From: Telmatactis stephensoni
Taxonomy: Eukaryota; Cnidaria; Anthozoa; Actiniaria; Isophelliidae
Length of the DNA: 64,000 nucleotides
Direction: 5' to 3'
Assembly (NCBI GenBank): GCA_029948255.1
Contig: JALIZF010001790.1
Coordinates: forward strand, 601,501 to 665,500
The notes under the pieces were generated by a model. That model was not told the DNA's origin, did not search any database, and saw only the letters and a list, made by a program, of their open reading frames with translations. The first letter of the stretch is position 1, and each line of letters opens with the position of its first letter. Shown one piece after another: positions 24,701 to 34,500 of the stretch. The translations under genes and the position numbers were made by a program.

Positions 24701-27700
24701 ATTTACATGTAAAAGGAAATCTTAGAGAAACAGAGCTCCATCATAATGGGGAGAAGTTTTAGATAAGGTGTGAAATAATTGAGTTTTTTATATAGTCAAG
24801 GCAAACCAAAAATAAATTAACTACTGGTTTTGATTTTTATTTTCCATTATCTCAAAATCATTATCATAGTCAAGGACAATAGAAAGTAATAATCCACAGG
24901 AGTCAAACCATAAACCTTTAGTATAAAAGGCCACGTATCATAAACCAACAAGGCCATACAATGTTGTTTTATCAATACTTTCTCCTTCTCTTTTTTAAAA
25001 AAACGTACTCATTAAAATGATACGTACAAATATTTTAATACCGAATGAAAAAATTGTCCAATAATAAAGTAACAATAATTATTGTCTAATAGGCAACTTG
25101 CATTATTGCTGGGTTTCATCCATTCTTTTGGGAATTCAGTAGACAATAGTGCAGTAGCCATGTTGGATGAACAAACAAAAGACGCTAATGAGAAATCTTT
25201 TGTTGGAGTTCATCCAAGATGGTTGCCATGACTTCACATGCAACCCAAGAATTGTATCACATACTACAACTACCAGAATGCTTTGCCCATTTTCTTTTGT
25301 AAAGTAATTAGGAGGGGGACATTGGGGTTTACGGTTTGGCGGTTTTGGCAGATTTTCAACGCGGTTTTACAGTTTTTGTCTATTTTATTCACAGTTTGGC
25401 GGTTCTCTAGATAGCTGCGGTTCGCGGATTTTGCTATGTTTGGACTGCGGTTTTCGGTTAAATCAAATTATGTTTGCGGTTTTACGGTTTCTAGTTACGA
25501 CCACTTTCCGGTTTACTACAACAGTTGACAGTCTTGACGGCTGTGTTTACCAGCGACATTAATTGAAACTGGATCATGTCGGTAACTTGACACTGTCAAT
25601 CATGCAACAGTGAACGTCATAAGACCATGCGTGATAATTCCAGTCACAAAGCTGTAGGTCATGGAGGAGGACGATCAAGGTCAAGTAATAAATTGTGTTT
25701 CGGTATTTTACGAAGAGGGTAAAGGCGGAGAAAACTACAGGAAAAAAAAAAGTTTAGATGTGTTATAAAGAAAGAAGAGAGGTCAACTTTAAAAAAGCTG
25801 CGGGAACGTGTCTGGTAAGTTCTTGACGTTGATTACATTTTCGTTATAAGCTGGGTCTTATAATACCAGAGAATGCAATATAATTTATCGTTTTGCGAGT
25901 TATACTCTTAATATCAGCCATCTATTGTTTTAAGTTGAATGGTTCGCTATTATAGTGGTGTGACAGAACAAGAAAGAAATGTATATATTTATATAGCGCA
26001 GTCGGTCAATTAGACTAAATCTCCTACTCTTTGCGAACAGTGCAACAGAAAGACCAGAAACTTTTACGTCTACCATGGTCACCATGGAGGGTGTAGAATA
26101 GCAGACGAAGCCTACGGTTTAAAGACCTTGTAAATTATTTTTTTCTCGAACATCTCCGTGGAACTATAGTAAAGATGGACAAATTTTGTAAGTCATATGT
26201 TGGAGAATGATGCTAACACAAGTAGGTGAATTAATATTGTTTTCTATCTGACACCTTATTAACTAATTTGCATGAATAACATTATTTGTTGTAATCGACT
26301 AGTGATCGATGTTTTCTTTTAGTAGCATTTGAACAAAAGACCACAAAATGTTACGTTGCTTTTTCAAAACGTTAAACCTCCATTTTCTTCGTTTTCACTA
26401 TCTTTCTGCGTGGTGTTTCACTGGAAAAATGTTTTGTTTAAAACGAACACTCGTTTTGAACGAGATAGGCCGTAATTTCTTCGAATAAGTTTCTTCCTTC
26501 GTAAATCGTGAAGTTTCAAAATGCGGTTTGCGGTTTTTGCCGATTCTCGATGCGGTTCCACGGTTTTTGTGCGTTTTTCTCTGCGGTTTTGCGGTTTTGG
26601 TACCCCCCCAATGTCCCCCTCAATTAGTGCTTATTATTCTACTATTCTCAAGAGGGAATAAAAATCTGAATAGGAAAGAAAATCCATAAAGCATTCTGGT
26701 AATTGTAGTCAAAAGATGCCATCATTCAAATTGCCTATTATCATCAATGACATAAATACATAATCTTGGTCACAAAAAGGAAATACAATCATGTGATATA
26801 CACGCAATAAATAAATGTCATAAACTACCTTTTGACAATGACTACATAGAGTACATTCTGTATGACTATGAAAAAGTCTGTACCGGTATTATACTGTGGA
26901 CTCTGTGCCATGCCACAGTATTTTTATTGGTCATTCTCAAATTCATGAATAATTAATGAAGAGAAAACCAAGTAAATCACTACCGTGATGGTGGTTTGGA
27001 TATGTGATCTCAATAAGCATAAAATTTGGCCAACTTTCACTTTGATTTTCTTCTAGAATTTTCATGATGGTTTGAGAAGCTAGATCAAACATTTGAAATC
27101 TCTATCCAAACACCTTCAAGTGGATTAAAAGAAATTCGCTGCACCTCAGTTTTTCAACTCTCTTCTTAGTTGCATATCAGATGAAACACTCTTTCATGTG
27201 TTTGATCTATTACATGCATTTAAAATCTGCAACATGAACTGTAATAAATATTGCTAACTCTATAATGATAACTCAATTCATATCATTACCTCTTGACTTT
27301 TAAAGTCCTTTCTTTCAGAGAACTGCACCTCATTCCACACCACCTCTACTCCTTCTTCTGTATCCATGGCAAGATAGGCATGGTCAATGCCTGGGACATC
27401 ACGTTGCATTACCTATACAAAATACATATAATTCACAATCAAAAGTGTGACCAGTAACCAGAAACCGTGGACAGCTGTTTCGGCCTTGTTGGGCCTCATC
27501 AGCACGGTGAACTGGATACTGGTCAAAGTTCACACTAGAAAAGTGAATAATTTATGGTGCTGGACATCACCCAGCCATGTGGGATGTTGGTTCACACAGC
27601 TCGAAATACTACGAACATGCTCAGTGAACCGGGCATAAACTAATGCCTCAAGGTGTTTTATAGGTGTTTTAATTTACAATCAACTGAACTTGTAACTAGG

Positions 27701-28891
27701 AATTGTCAAGAGATCAAAAACATAGGTACACATACATGTGTGTTGAATGAATTGATAATAATAATAATAATAATAACTGTTTATTTAAGTGTCCATGTCT
27801 TCTAGCACTTGCACACCAATTGGGGGACACTGTACTCTCATACACACCACCTCTAAATCACATATTTTACATACATCACTCAACACAAATTGATTTATGC
27901 CGAGAGAGGAAAAACCGGAGAACCAGGAGGAAAAACCCTTATGGCATGGTAGAGAACAACAAATCAAACAAACTCAGATCACATATGGTCTGACCACTCA
28001 AGATGGGACTCGAACCCTGACCATAGCAGTGAAAATTAAGGCCGGCACACTAACCGTTCAGCCAACCATGTACCTGCATTTGTAATCAACTTATTTAGTA
28101 ACATGTTGCTATGTATGCTTCTACCTAATTCAAAGGCCCTGGAAATAAGATTCTTTGTCTTTTATTGCATGGAAATTTGTGGAACAAATTTTATTCCCAG
28201 AGGTTTCAAATTGGGTAGAAACGTGCATAGTAACACATTAGCTGATTTGGTCTATCGGGTTCTAATTGACTTGAAAAAAAATTATATATACCATTTCACA
28301 TTCATATGAAAACTGTGCTCTGAAAATATTTCTCTCTCTGCCATTTACAATCTCTAATTCATATTTTTATCTAATTGTCATTGGTTCTGCACCTTTGGTA
28401 TTTTGATCAAATCTTCATCCCTTACTGTAACCACCTCTCCCCTCCCCACAGGTTATCTTTGATTTGTATCAGCTACAACTGCATAATTTAGAGGTAAGGC
28501 TTGACCAATTTTTTTGACAGTGGCACCAGCACAACTGATTTAAGGATCACCTCTGAAAAACTGTCAAAACGTGGATACCTCACTAACACGGACAATGTTT
28601 GTTTTTCCTTTGTAGTAGCCCTTATTAGTGGGGTTCCACAATTTCAATTCTCAATTCGAAGTTTCAAATTAGATTCAACGGAGGAAGGACTAGTAAAAAT
28701 TGTACCACAACTAAAAATAAGATGGAGCGTTTCTCAGATGTCTTTTTTAGGCAATAAAAATGTTTACTTGCCTCTTGTCGGCGCTTTTCCCAGCGTCCAC
28801 AAGGGCTTTGCTCTACAACATCGTCGTCGTCTTCGCTCTCGTCTCCCGAATGCTCAACGCTAGGATCTGCTACTACCAAGCCACTGGCCAT
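12760..28891 (-). CDS. NRBP1: nuclear receptor-binding protein (NRBP) pseudokinase adaptor
   Basis: Nineteen coding exons on the minus strand: 28891-28772, 27412-27290, 22598-22557, 21768-21619, 21511-21471, 20752-20658, 19927-19847, 19331-19267, 18501-18409, 17946-17863, 17657-17609, 17207-17120, 16609-16556, 16423-16364, 15594-15519, 15409-15356, 15148-15085, 13542-13487, 12813-12760. All phases agree and the sum is exactly 482 codons plus stop. Hallmarks of NRBP are an acidic N-terminus then [49 protein letters not shown], and HVKTCREE. It is a pseudokinase: the HRD region reads VHGNLSCDT (about 169-177) and the DFG site reads GSVAPD (about 189-194). The tail keeps the C-terminal helical region ([18 protein letters not shown]) but ends sooner than the human protein (535 aa). 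NRBP proteins are known as adaptors in membrane traffic and ubiquitin-ligase complexes. The symbol assumes a single pre-duplication NRBP. Confidence 0.95.
13093..13443. mobile_element. hAT-like MITE, 8-bp target duplication
   Basis: The ends CAGGGGCATAGCAAGG and CCTCGCTATGCCACTG are inverted copies of each other. The flanking octamers GACAAAAA and GACCAAAA match at seven of eight positions, as expected for an aged hAT target duplication. It lies in the last NRBP intron and contains no gene. Confidence 0.7.
13978..15084. repeat. 1-kb insertion bracketed by a 25-bp direct repeat
   Basis: The phrase ACCAGTCTATAAACCTG plus flanks occurs at about 13993-14016 and again at about 15061-15084, with a partial third copy at 13978. 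The right copy overlaps the donor of the NRBP exon 15148-15085. The DNA between carries two copies of a CACGTGTGAGAAAAACGATA unit (about 14095-14195) and, at its right end, an inverted-repeat block (about 14912-15047). It looks like one or more mobile insertions within a local duplication. Confidence 0.6.
14912..15047. repeat. inverted repeat with 45-bp arms
   Basis: CATGGAAAGTGC at the left pairs with GCACTTTCCATG at the right. Pairing continues inward through GTTTTTATTCACTCG and through ATCATAAAAC, around a centre made of GCTCGTTC repeats. The structure is fold-back MITE-like. Confidence 0.75.
15640..16052. mobile_element. fold-back element in an NRBP intron
   Basis: Long imperfect inverted arms: for example, ATTCACTATCAAATT and TTAGTAAAATTGCAGAGTTT at left recur inverted at about 15945-16000. 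The core carries AAAGAAATGTATG, shared with the element at 6690-7113. No coding potential. Confidence 0.7.
17280..17475. repeat. (GGAT)n/(GGGA)n simple repeat
   Basis: Imperfect GGAT units run into about 70 bases of GGGA tetranucleotide repeat on the plus strand, 130 bases from an NRBP exon. The Pro/Ser-rich minus-strand frame across it is an artefact. Confidence 0.97.
18573..18945. mobile_element. fold-back element, AAAGAAATGTATGGAGC family
   Basis: AGCTCCATACATTTCTTAG near 18752 is inverted against AAAGAAATGTATGGAGCT near 18907. TGTTCAACATTGAATTTAG at the left belongs to the same arms. The core motif matches the element at 6690-7113. Limits are approximate. Confidence 0.55.
20985..21236. 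mobile_element. fold-back element, second copy of the 11707 family
   Basis: The ends GGTTATAGTGAACAATCTGC and GCATATTGTTCACTATTACC are inverted. The interior holds about eight imperfect units of ACCACTTACCA/ACTTATTGACC. It lies in an NRBP intron about 240 bases upstream of the exon at 21471. Confidence 0.7.
21838..22128 (-). mobile_element. tRNA-derived SINE, copy A
   Basis: Read on the minus strand it starts with a tRNA-like head: GTGGCGTAGTGGTTAAGC (A-box-like) and GGTTGGAGTCCC (a mutated B box). Then comes a unique body including TGAGTTTGTTTGATGTGTTG and GGGTTTTTTCTCCGGG, ending in an ATAAATA-rich 3' tail. Four copies share this layout in the window. Confidence 0.8.
22126..22408. mobile_element. 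MITE with long inverted arms
   Basis: ACACTTATTTCAAAAATCGT at left and its near-exact inverse ending at 22408 start arms of about 115 bases (also AAAATGAATGCTGGTTTTAT and inverse). It abuts SINE copy A directly. It lies in an NRBP intron about 150 bases from exon 22598-22557. Confidence 0.8.
24020..24140. repeat. (AGAC)n simple repeat
   Basis: Imperfect AGAC/AGGC/AGTC tetranucleotide array in the large NRBP intron. Confidence 0.95.
25312..26621. mobile_element. 1.3-kb element with GCGGTTTT subterminal repeats and 6-bp target duplication
   Basis: The ends GAGGGGGACATTGGGG and CCCCAATGTCCCCCTC are exact inverted repeats of 16 bases, flanked by AATTAG on both sides. Both subterminal regions are packed with GCGGTTTT/GGCGGTTTTGG units in the same orientation (about 25330-25500 and 26520-26600). 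No transposase frame is visible, so it is non-autonomous or decayed. Superfamily is uncertain. Confidence 0.85.
27757..28070 (-). mobile_element. tRNA-derived SINE, copy B
   Basis: Minus-strand tRNA-like head near 28070-28000 with GGGTTCGAGTCCC as B box, the family body, and a 3' end GGACACTTAAATAAACAG followed by (TTA)n. It lies in the first NRBP intron. Confidence 0.85.
28770..28771 (-). other. GC splice donor of NRBP intron 1
   Basis: Exon 1 ends CAAGAG and is followed by GCAAGT, which is the donor consensus except for C in place of T. Using it in phase 0 gives RRQE joined to VMQRDVPG, matching the conserved NRBP junction. Using the nearby GTAAAC instead puts a TGA in frame in exon 2. Confidence 0.85.
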
Positions 28892-30095
28892 TTCTTCAAG
28901 GAGCTAGTTATCTAAGTACAGTGCTCCTTAAACAATGGTAGTACGACTGGATATGAAGAAAGATGAGATACTTTCTGATCGCTGAAACTCAAAACATCGG
29001 GGCTCCAACAAAATGGCGGACGTGTCTAAATTTGAGAAAGAACTGGGGCGAGTCTTTTCATTTCCGGTTCGAGGAAAGAGGAAATGAGAGAACGTACCTG
29101 GAAGTAGTTGACCGAGATGTTTTGTTTACATTTCAAGCCACAAACAATCCAAGAAATGGAAGGGAACATCACATTACATTTATCATTTTACGAAAAGGCA
29201 AAATCAAATGATGCTCTTATAAATTTTCCAGTCTTCTTATAAAAAATCCCTTTTCAATGATTTCAGCTGGATTTCAGTGCATCTCTCTGTATGTGTTTTT
29301 GTTTGTTTGTTTGTTTGTTTGAACGAGAGACGGATAGTCATTAATTCTCAAATTTGGGGCTTGGGTTTCCTGTGGTGGTTCCTCTTCGGTTTGCAGCTCG
29401 TTCCGGTACCTCACGTTCATATCTGGTACAGGCAGGCACAAAGCTTTAGTTTTGCTTTCGATTGCAGAAAAATGTGACTTTTACTGCGATTTAACTTTAT
29501 GTAGACTTGTGACATTCTGCTAGCTGAGGAATATTCTTACATCGGGAAGTCGAAACACCACCTTAAATCGCCTAAAGGTAAATCGACAAGAAAATTTAGA
29601 TGCAAGAAATCGAGATGTGGCTAGTTGACAAAGCGTAGCCAAAACCATTTTTTGCCTTACGTAAGCTTAAATTAGTTTACAGTTGCGTACATCATACTGA
29701 TCTATAGCTCGTAATGTATAAATTATGCAGCTTTTCGAGCTGAAATAGCATTCAAGAATTTGTCTATGACGCTTGAGCTATTTAGGACTGATGGAGTCAC
29801 GAGGCGATTTTGTGTATATAGAGGAAATATGACATATTGACCCCAGGATTTCACATTTTGCAATCGGAGAATTAATGCATTATATACTGTTTGTAATATA
29901 CACAACTGAGCTTACTGAGTGGTTATTTTGATACTGTTAAAAGTAGACAGTAAGATCAAGTTTACTAACTTATTCAGATGTATTGATGAAACTGTACTTG
30001 CAATAGTTTCAGATTCAAATAGATTAGCACTGGGGTGGGGGTGGGGAAAATTTTGGAAGGTGTAATGGGGACAACCCCCTCGTACTACCTAGCCT

Positions 30096-31407
30096 CAGGG
30101 GCGTGCGTAGGGATTTCATAAGGGGGTTCCTGCTTTTTCGATTTGATTGGGAAAACGAGACGATCAGTAATTATTGTGCAAAAGCACAAAGGATTACAAT
30201 GTAAACATTTGGGAATATTCCATCACAATACTGGAGTACTCACTTGGATGCTGTAATAACTGTTTGCTCTGTTACAAATTCCTTGCTTCAGATTAAAATT
30301 GTGCAAAATGCATGTTACTTATGCGTCACTGATAACAATTAATCTGAAGCAAGGATGTCTGCAAGGAGTAAACGCCTTGGATGCGTTCTTGAAAAGGACT
30401 CCAGAACTTTGTCTATATCAACATTCATGTGATGATGGATGTTCATCAGAGCCAGATCTGACACTCTATCTGTAGACATCGTTGACGTCAAATAAGTTTC
30501 AGCCGGCCTAAGCTACTGAAAGAAGGCTCACATTCTGCTGAAGTAATTGGCAATTTGCAGAGTATTTTCAGCAGCTCAGTGGTGGATATGTGGAAAGACT
30601 TCGTTATTGTCGTAATGCTCAAGGGCATTGACTGCATTGTCAGGAAGAGTCTTTCCATCTTGATTCCATTTCCGTCGCCATCGGGGTAGTTCCATTTCCC
30701 ATACTTGATAGGATGGCAAATCATCTCGGTAAAACTCAAAGGCTTCCTTAAGGCTGCTGTCTGGTTGGGATACTAGCAGTTTGGGTACCAGATATAATAA
30801 CGACGACAAAACTTTGTCGCTGTCCCAGTTCCATGGTGTTGTCCTGTATTGATTCTCGTGAAGTCTTTCATGGGTAATAACTTCTAATGCTCTTTAATGC
30901 TACGGATGGGAGCATATCGTAGAAAACTTCATTAAGCTTTGTGCCGTTTGATCCACCTTGTTTTACATAAGCTATGTAGTGTTGTTCTCTTTGAAGAAGG
31001 GCTCTCAATTTCTATGATCACCTTCAGTAGTTGATTTCTTTTAGGAGAGTACCTAGAACGTTACACACCTCCTTTAAGGGTTTCTATCATGTTCCTGATA
31101 AGGGTGTCCTCGAAGGAATGAGCAATCGTTAGGTTTAAGCAGTGGGACCTGCAGTGTTTATAGAGCGCCTTGGGACTAACTGCTTTGATCAGAGCTTGTG
31201 TGTCTTGATTAACTGCTGCCATGTTTGAAGAACGAGTATTGTACGAGCAATGTTTTTGTATTCACACCGAACAAGCTGTTGGACTATCCGTAAATGTGTT
31301 TCTTGATCCTACTGATTTGGCAAATAAAGTTTCATGTTTCAAAAACTTTGTCCGCCAAGAAGGGGGGGTTCCGGAACCCCTGGAACCCTCCCCTGCGCAC
31401 GCCCCTG
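30096..31407. mobile_element. decayed hAT transposon, 5-bp target duplication
   Basis: The termini CAGGGGCGTGCG and CGCACGCCCCTG are inverted and flanked on both sides by AGCCT. Inside, the minus strand keeps pieces of a hAT transposase. The 1.3-kb length is too short for an intact element. It lies upstream of the syntaxin coding exons. Confidence 0.9.
30488..31220 (-). pseudogene. hAT transposase remnant (ZMYM/52-kDa-repressor-like type)
   Basis: Fragments in different frames: near 31220-31070 the minus strand reads ALYKHCRSHCLNLTIA, the conserved middle region of this transposase type. At 30809-30579 it reads a DLPSYQVWEMELPRWRRKW stretch. After a frame change it continues LLKILCKLPITSAECEPSFS and LGRLK, the start of the hAT C-terminal dimerisation domain. 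Stops and frameshifts separate the parts, so no functional protein is encoded. Confidence 0.85.
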
Positions 31408-31571
31408 AGCCTGATTTTTAGGTGATCATCCAATTTCCTGATAAATTCATGACCTTTTTAATTTGTGTTCAAAGAAGTAAAATAATGAATAAATCCTAAA
31501 AATTGTGACTTAAAAGCAATCAACACTATGTCTGACTACCTTGTGACTTCTTGTTTTACAAATGTGTAGCA

Positions 31572-34500
31572 ATGTCTCGTGGAGAGTTTGGTAGCCATGT
31601 TGGCCAGTCATATGGTACAATTGGTGATGGTGGTCATGGTGCAGTATTTCAAAGAGCAGGTACAATATTAGAACAATACATCAGACAAGGTAGCAATAAT
31701 GATAAAGTCTTTGTTAAACAAATAACCAAAATTTGCTGGATTAGAGCCAGCTGAGAACATAATGTACCGTATTGACTACACTTTGCCTTTCTTGGGAGAG
31801 AAGAGAAATACAATTTGTTCAATACAGCTACCATTAGCATTGATGAGATTTAGAATAATTCTTCCATTCAAATATAGGGTTATCCTGTAATCTTAAAATA
31901 TCTTTATATCTTTATACATACAGTATGAACATTATAATAGGATGTTGGCATGGTAATTTACTTTGTATTAATTTATTGTCATTTAACTTTAGGTCCTGAC
32001 CAACAAGAGTTTCAAAGACTAAGTGAATCTGTAAGCAGTAACATTTTTCAGATCAACAGCAACAGTAAGTTTTTTAGATGTTAGGAGCCAGGTGACTCCT
32101 ATATATTTTGAGTAGGATGGTGATTGTACCATTTAGGGGTCAAAATCACAGAATTGGTACCATTTTGGGAATACACATGGTCAAATTCTGGTACTTTTAC
32201 AGAAAACGGTACAATACAATGCAGATTGCAATTTTAGATGTTTTATTAGTACATTTTTTTAGGAGTAAAATATCTTGAGTCATGCCAGTTTGGGTACCTA
32301 TCAGGAATGAAAATGTCTTGAATATTCTGGACAATCATCTCAATCAAAATACATGTATATGGGTTAAAAGGGATTCAACTTATTGGTGTAAATCACAAAT
32401 TAAGATATAGATGACATTGCAAGGCTTTTCCTGAATGCATAACTAAAACTATAATATATTTCTTTGTAGCTGCTTCACTTGAGAGAATTTTAAAGCAGAT
32501 ATCATCTGGAAAAGAAAATGTACCACAGGAGAAAATGTACCTACAATGATTTATACATGTGATATATAACTACTGTAGATTGAAGCTCTTGTAAGCAACC
32601 ACCTGAGGAGTTCAATACAGTGTTTGCAACTATAGCTAGAATGAGCTTTTATCAAGTAATTCCAAACGTCACAGTACAGAAATATAATTACCATAGCTGG
32701 AAAGAGCATGTCAAAATTAGTAAAACTGTGAAGTTTGAATGAAGTAACTTTCAAACTCACAAAGATATGAATTTTCCGAAATCGAAATTTTGTATGAAAA
32801 CATTCACTGGTAGGCAAGAGATGCCTACCAGCAAAGGTTTTCTTACAAATTCACACTCTTCAAAAATTCATATTCTTGCGAGTTTTGGATTTAATTCCTT
32901 TGAAATAACAGTCTTGCTAATTTTAACATGCTCTTTCAGCTATGGTTACATAATTCTTTTTCTGTTTTATGAATTTAAAAATACCTGATAAAAGGTCATG
33001 AGAATGCCTTCTATTAGGCCTGCTTTTCATGAGTACCTGAAGTACAAATAGGCAGAAACAACATGTATGCAGACTTCACTCAGTGTACCGTTCCTCGCCA
33101 AGGTGTCAAAGAAAAATGCACAGTACATTAATGAGCTGCATATGTTGGTTCTGCTTCTCCTTCCAATTGCTCATGAAAACCAGGCCTTATACATGTAAGC
33201 AAACTCACACAGAAACAATTAGGCTGATTGCTTATAAGAACAGTGGTTACTTACAGGAACCCCCTAAACAACAAAGAAAAAGGTCAGTTGGTAAAAGAGT
33301 GGTTTTGGTGTTGCTTACAAGAGCAGTAATCTTAAAGCTGATGTTATGTGAGACAATTTGATACATTCATTTTTAGCACAATGGCACATTGATACCATGT
33401 AACAATTACTACACAGATCAATTGTAAGCAAAGCAACATGCTACGAGGTTTTGATTTGAAGTCAAAAACTTGCAAAGCAAAATGGCAATTTTAGCCAAAA
33501 TTGTTGAGGCATTGCACAAATAGTCGTCATTGCAAATCATCTCATGTAACAGCTTAACTCCAAGACCTAGTGATTAGGGTTTGAGTGACAATTTAAACAC
33601 AGTTTTACAGTCAGTGTTGGTCATAACTAGGGCAGGCTGCTTGAAGAAGTGATTGTAAGGAGGTCGTATCAATGTTCATAACAGCATTAGCTTGCTTGGC
33701 TTCTTATAAGGATAGAGCATAATGTGAGGGTGGAAGGAATGAGGGAGAGAGGAATGTAGGTTGGAAAACAATTCATTTTGTTTTGCAGTTTCAAGCAATT
33801 TTGAAATCTATCAATTCATTGTAGTAAGGTGGTTGCTTTTGTATTCTTTCTTAGACATAGGATTCAACAAGGAACCAATAACCTTGCAACCAATACAACA
33901 GGCTATTTGAAGCAGATGACTCCACTGTGTGGTTCATCGGTAAGTCCTCTGCAGTGTAGTTTTGCTCCTTGTATAAGTCATGGTCACAGCTTACTTAGAG
34001 AGCTGAGTTCACAACAACAACAACAACAACAAAGGAAGAAAGAAAGAAAGAAAATGAAAGAAAGAAGGAAGGAAAGAAGGAAAGCAAGACAGAAAGAAAG
34101 AGAAAGAATGATCTCAAGAGAAAATTGCTTACTTTATTTGCAAATAAAATTTAATGTCCATGAAAAATATTTCGAATTAAGAAGATAAAAGCACAACTAC
34201 CAAACCTAACCCTTCTGAATATTTTCTATTTGTGGTGCTTCTATATATATGTATTCTTGGTAAATAACTACAGATATAAAAATATTTTGCAGCGGCCATT
34301 ACGAATACAACATGAAAGACTTAAAGAGGAATTCAGAGAATCTGTGTCAAGATATTATTCTGTGCAGAATGTAAGTGAACATTTACCATCATTAATATGT
34401 CAATACTTAAAATAATTTTCATTTTGCACACTCACAGGTTTGCTAACAAAGTTGACTGTGTACAGGCTATGACCTATACAAACATATAGATAAGATGTTA

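Larger units (their letters stand above)
28892..31571. other. divergent intergenic region between NRBP and syntaxin genes
   Basis: NRBP starts leftwards at 28891 and the syntaxin coding region starts rightwards at 31572. A 3' splice-site-like TGTGTAG lies just before the syntaxin ATG, so an upstream noncoding exon is likely; it may start near 28950-29100, which would make this a shared promoter. A 25-codon ORF (29013-29087) starts in AAAATGG context and could be an upstream ORF. Most of the remainder is a decayed hAT element. Confidence 0.45.
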
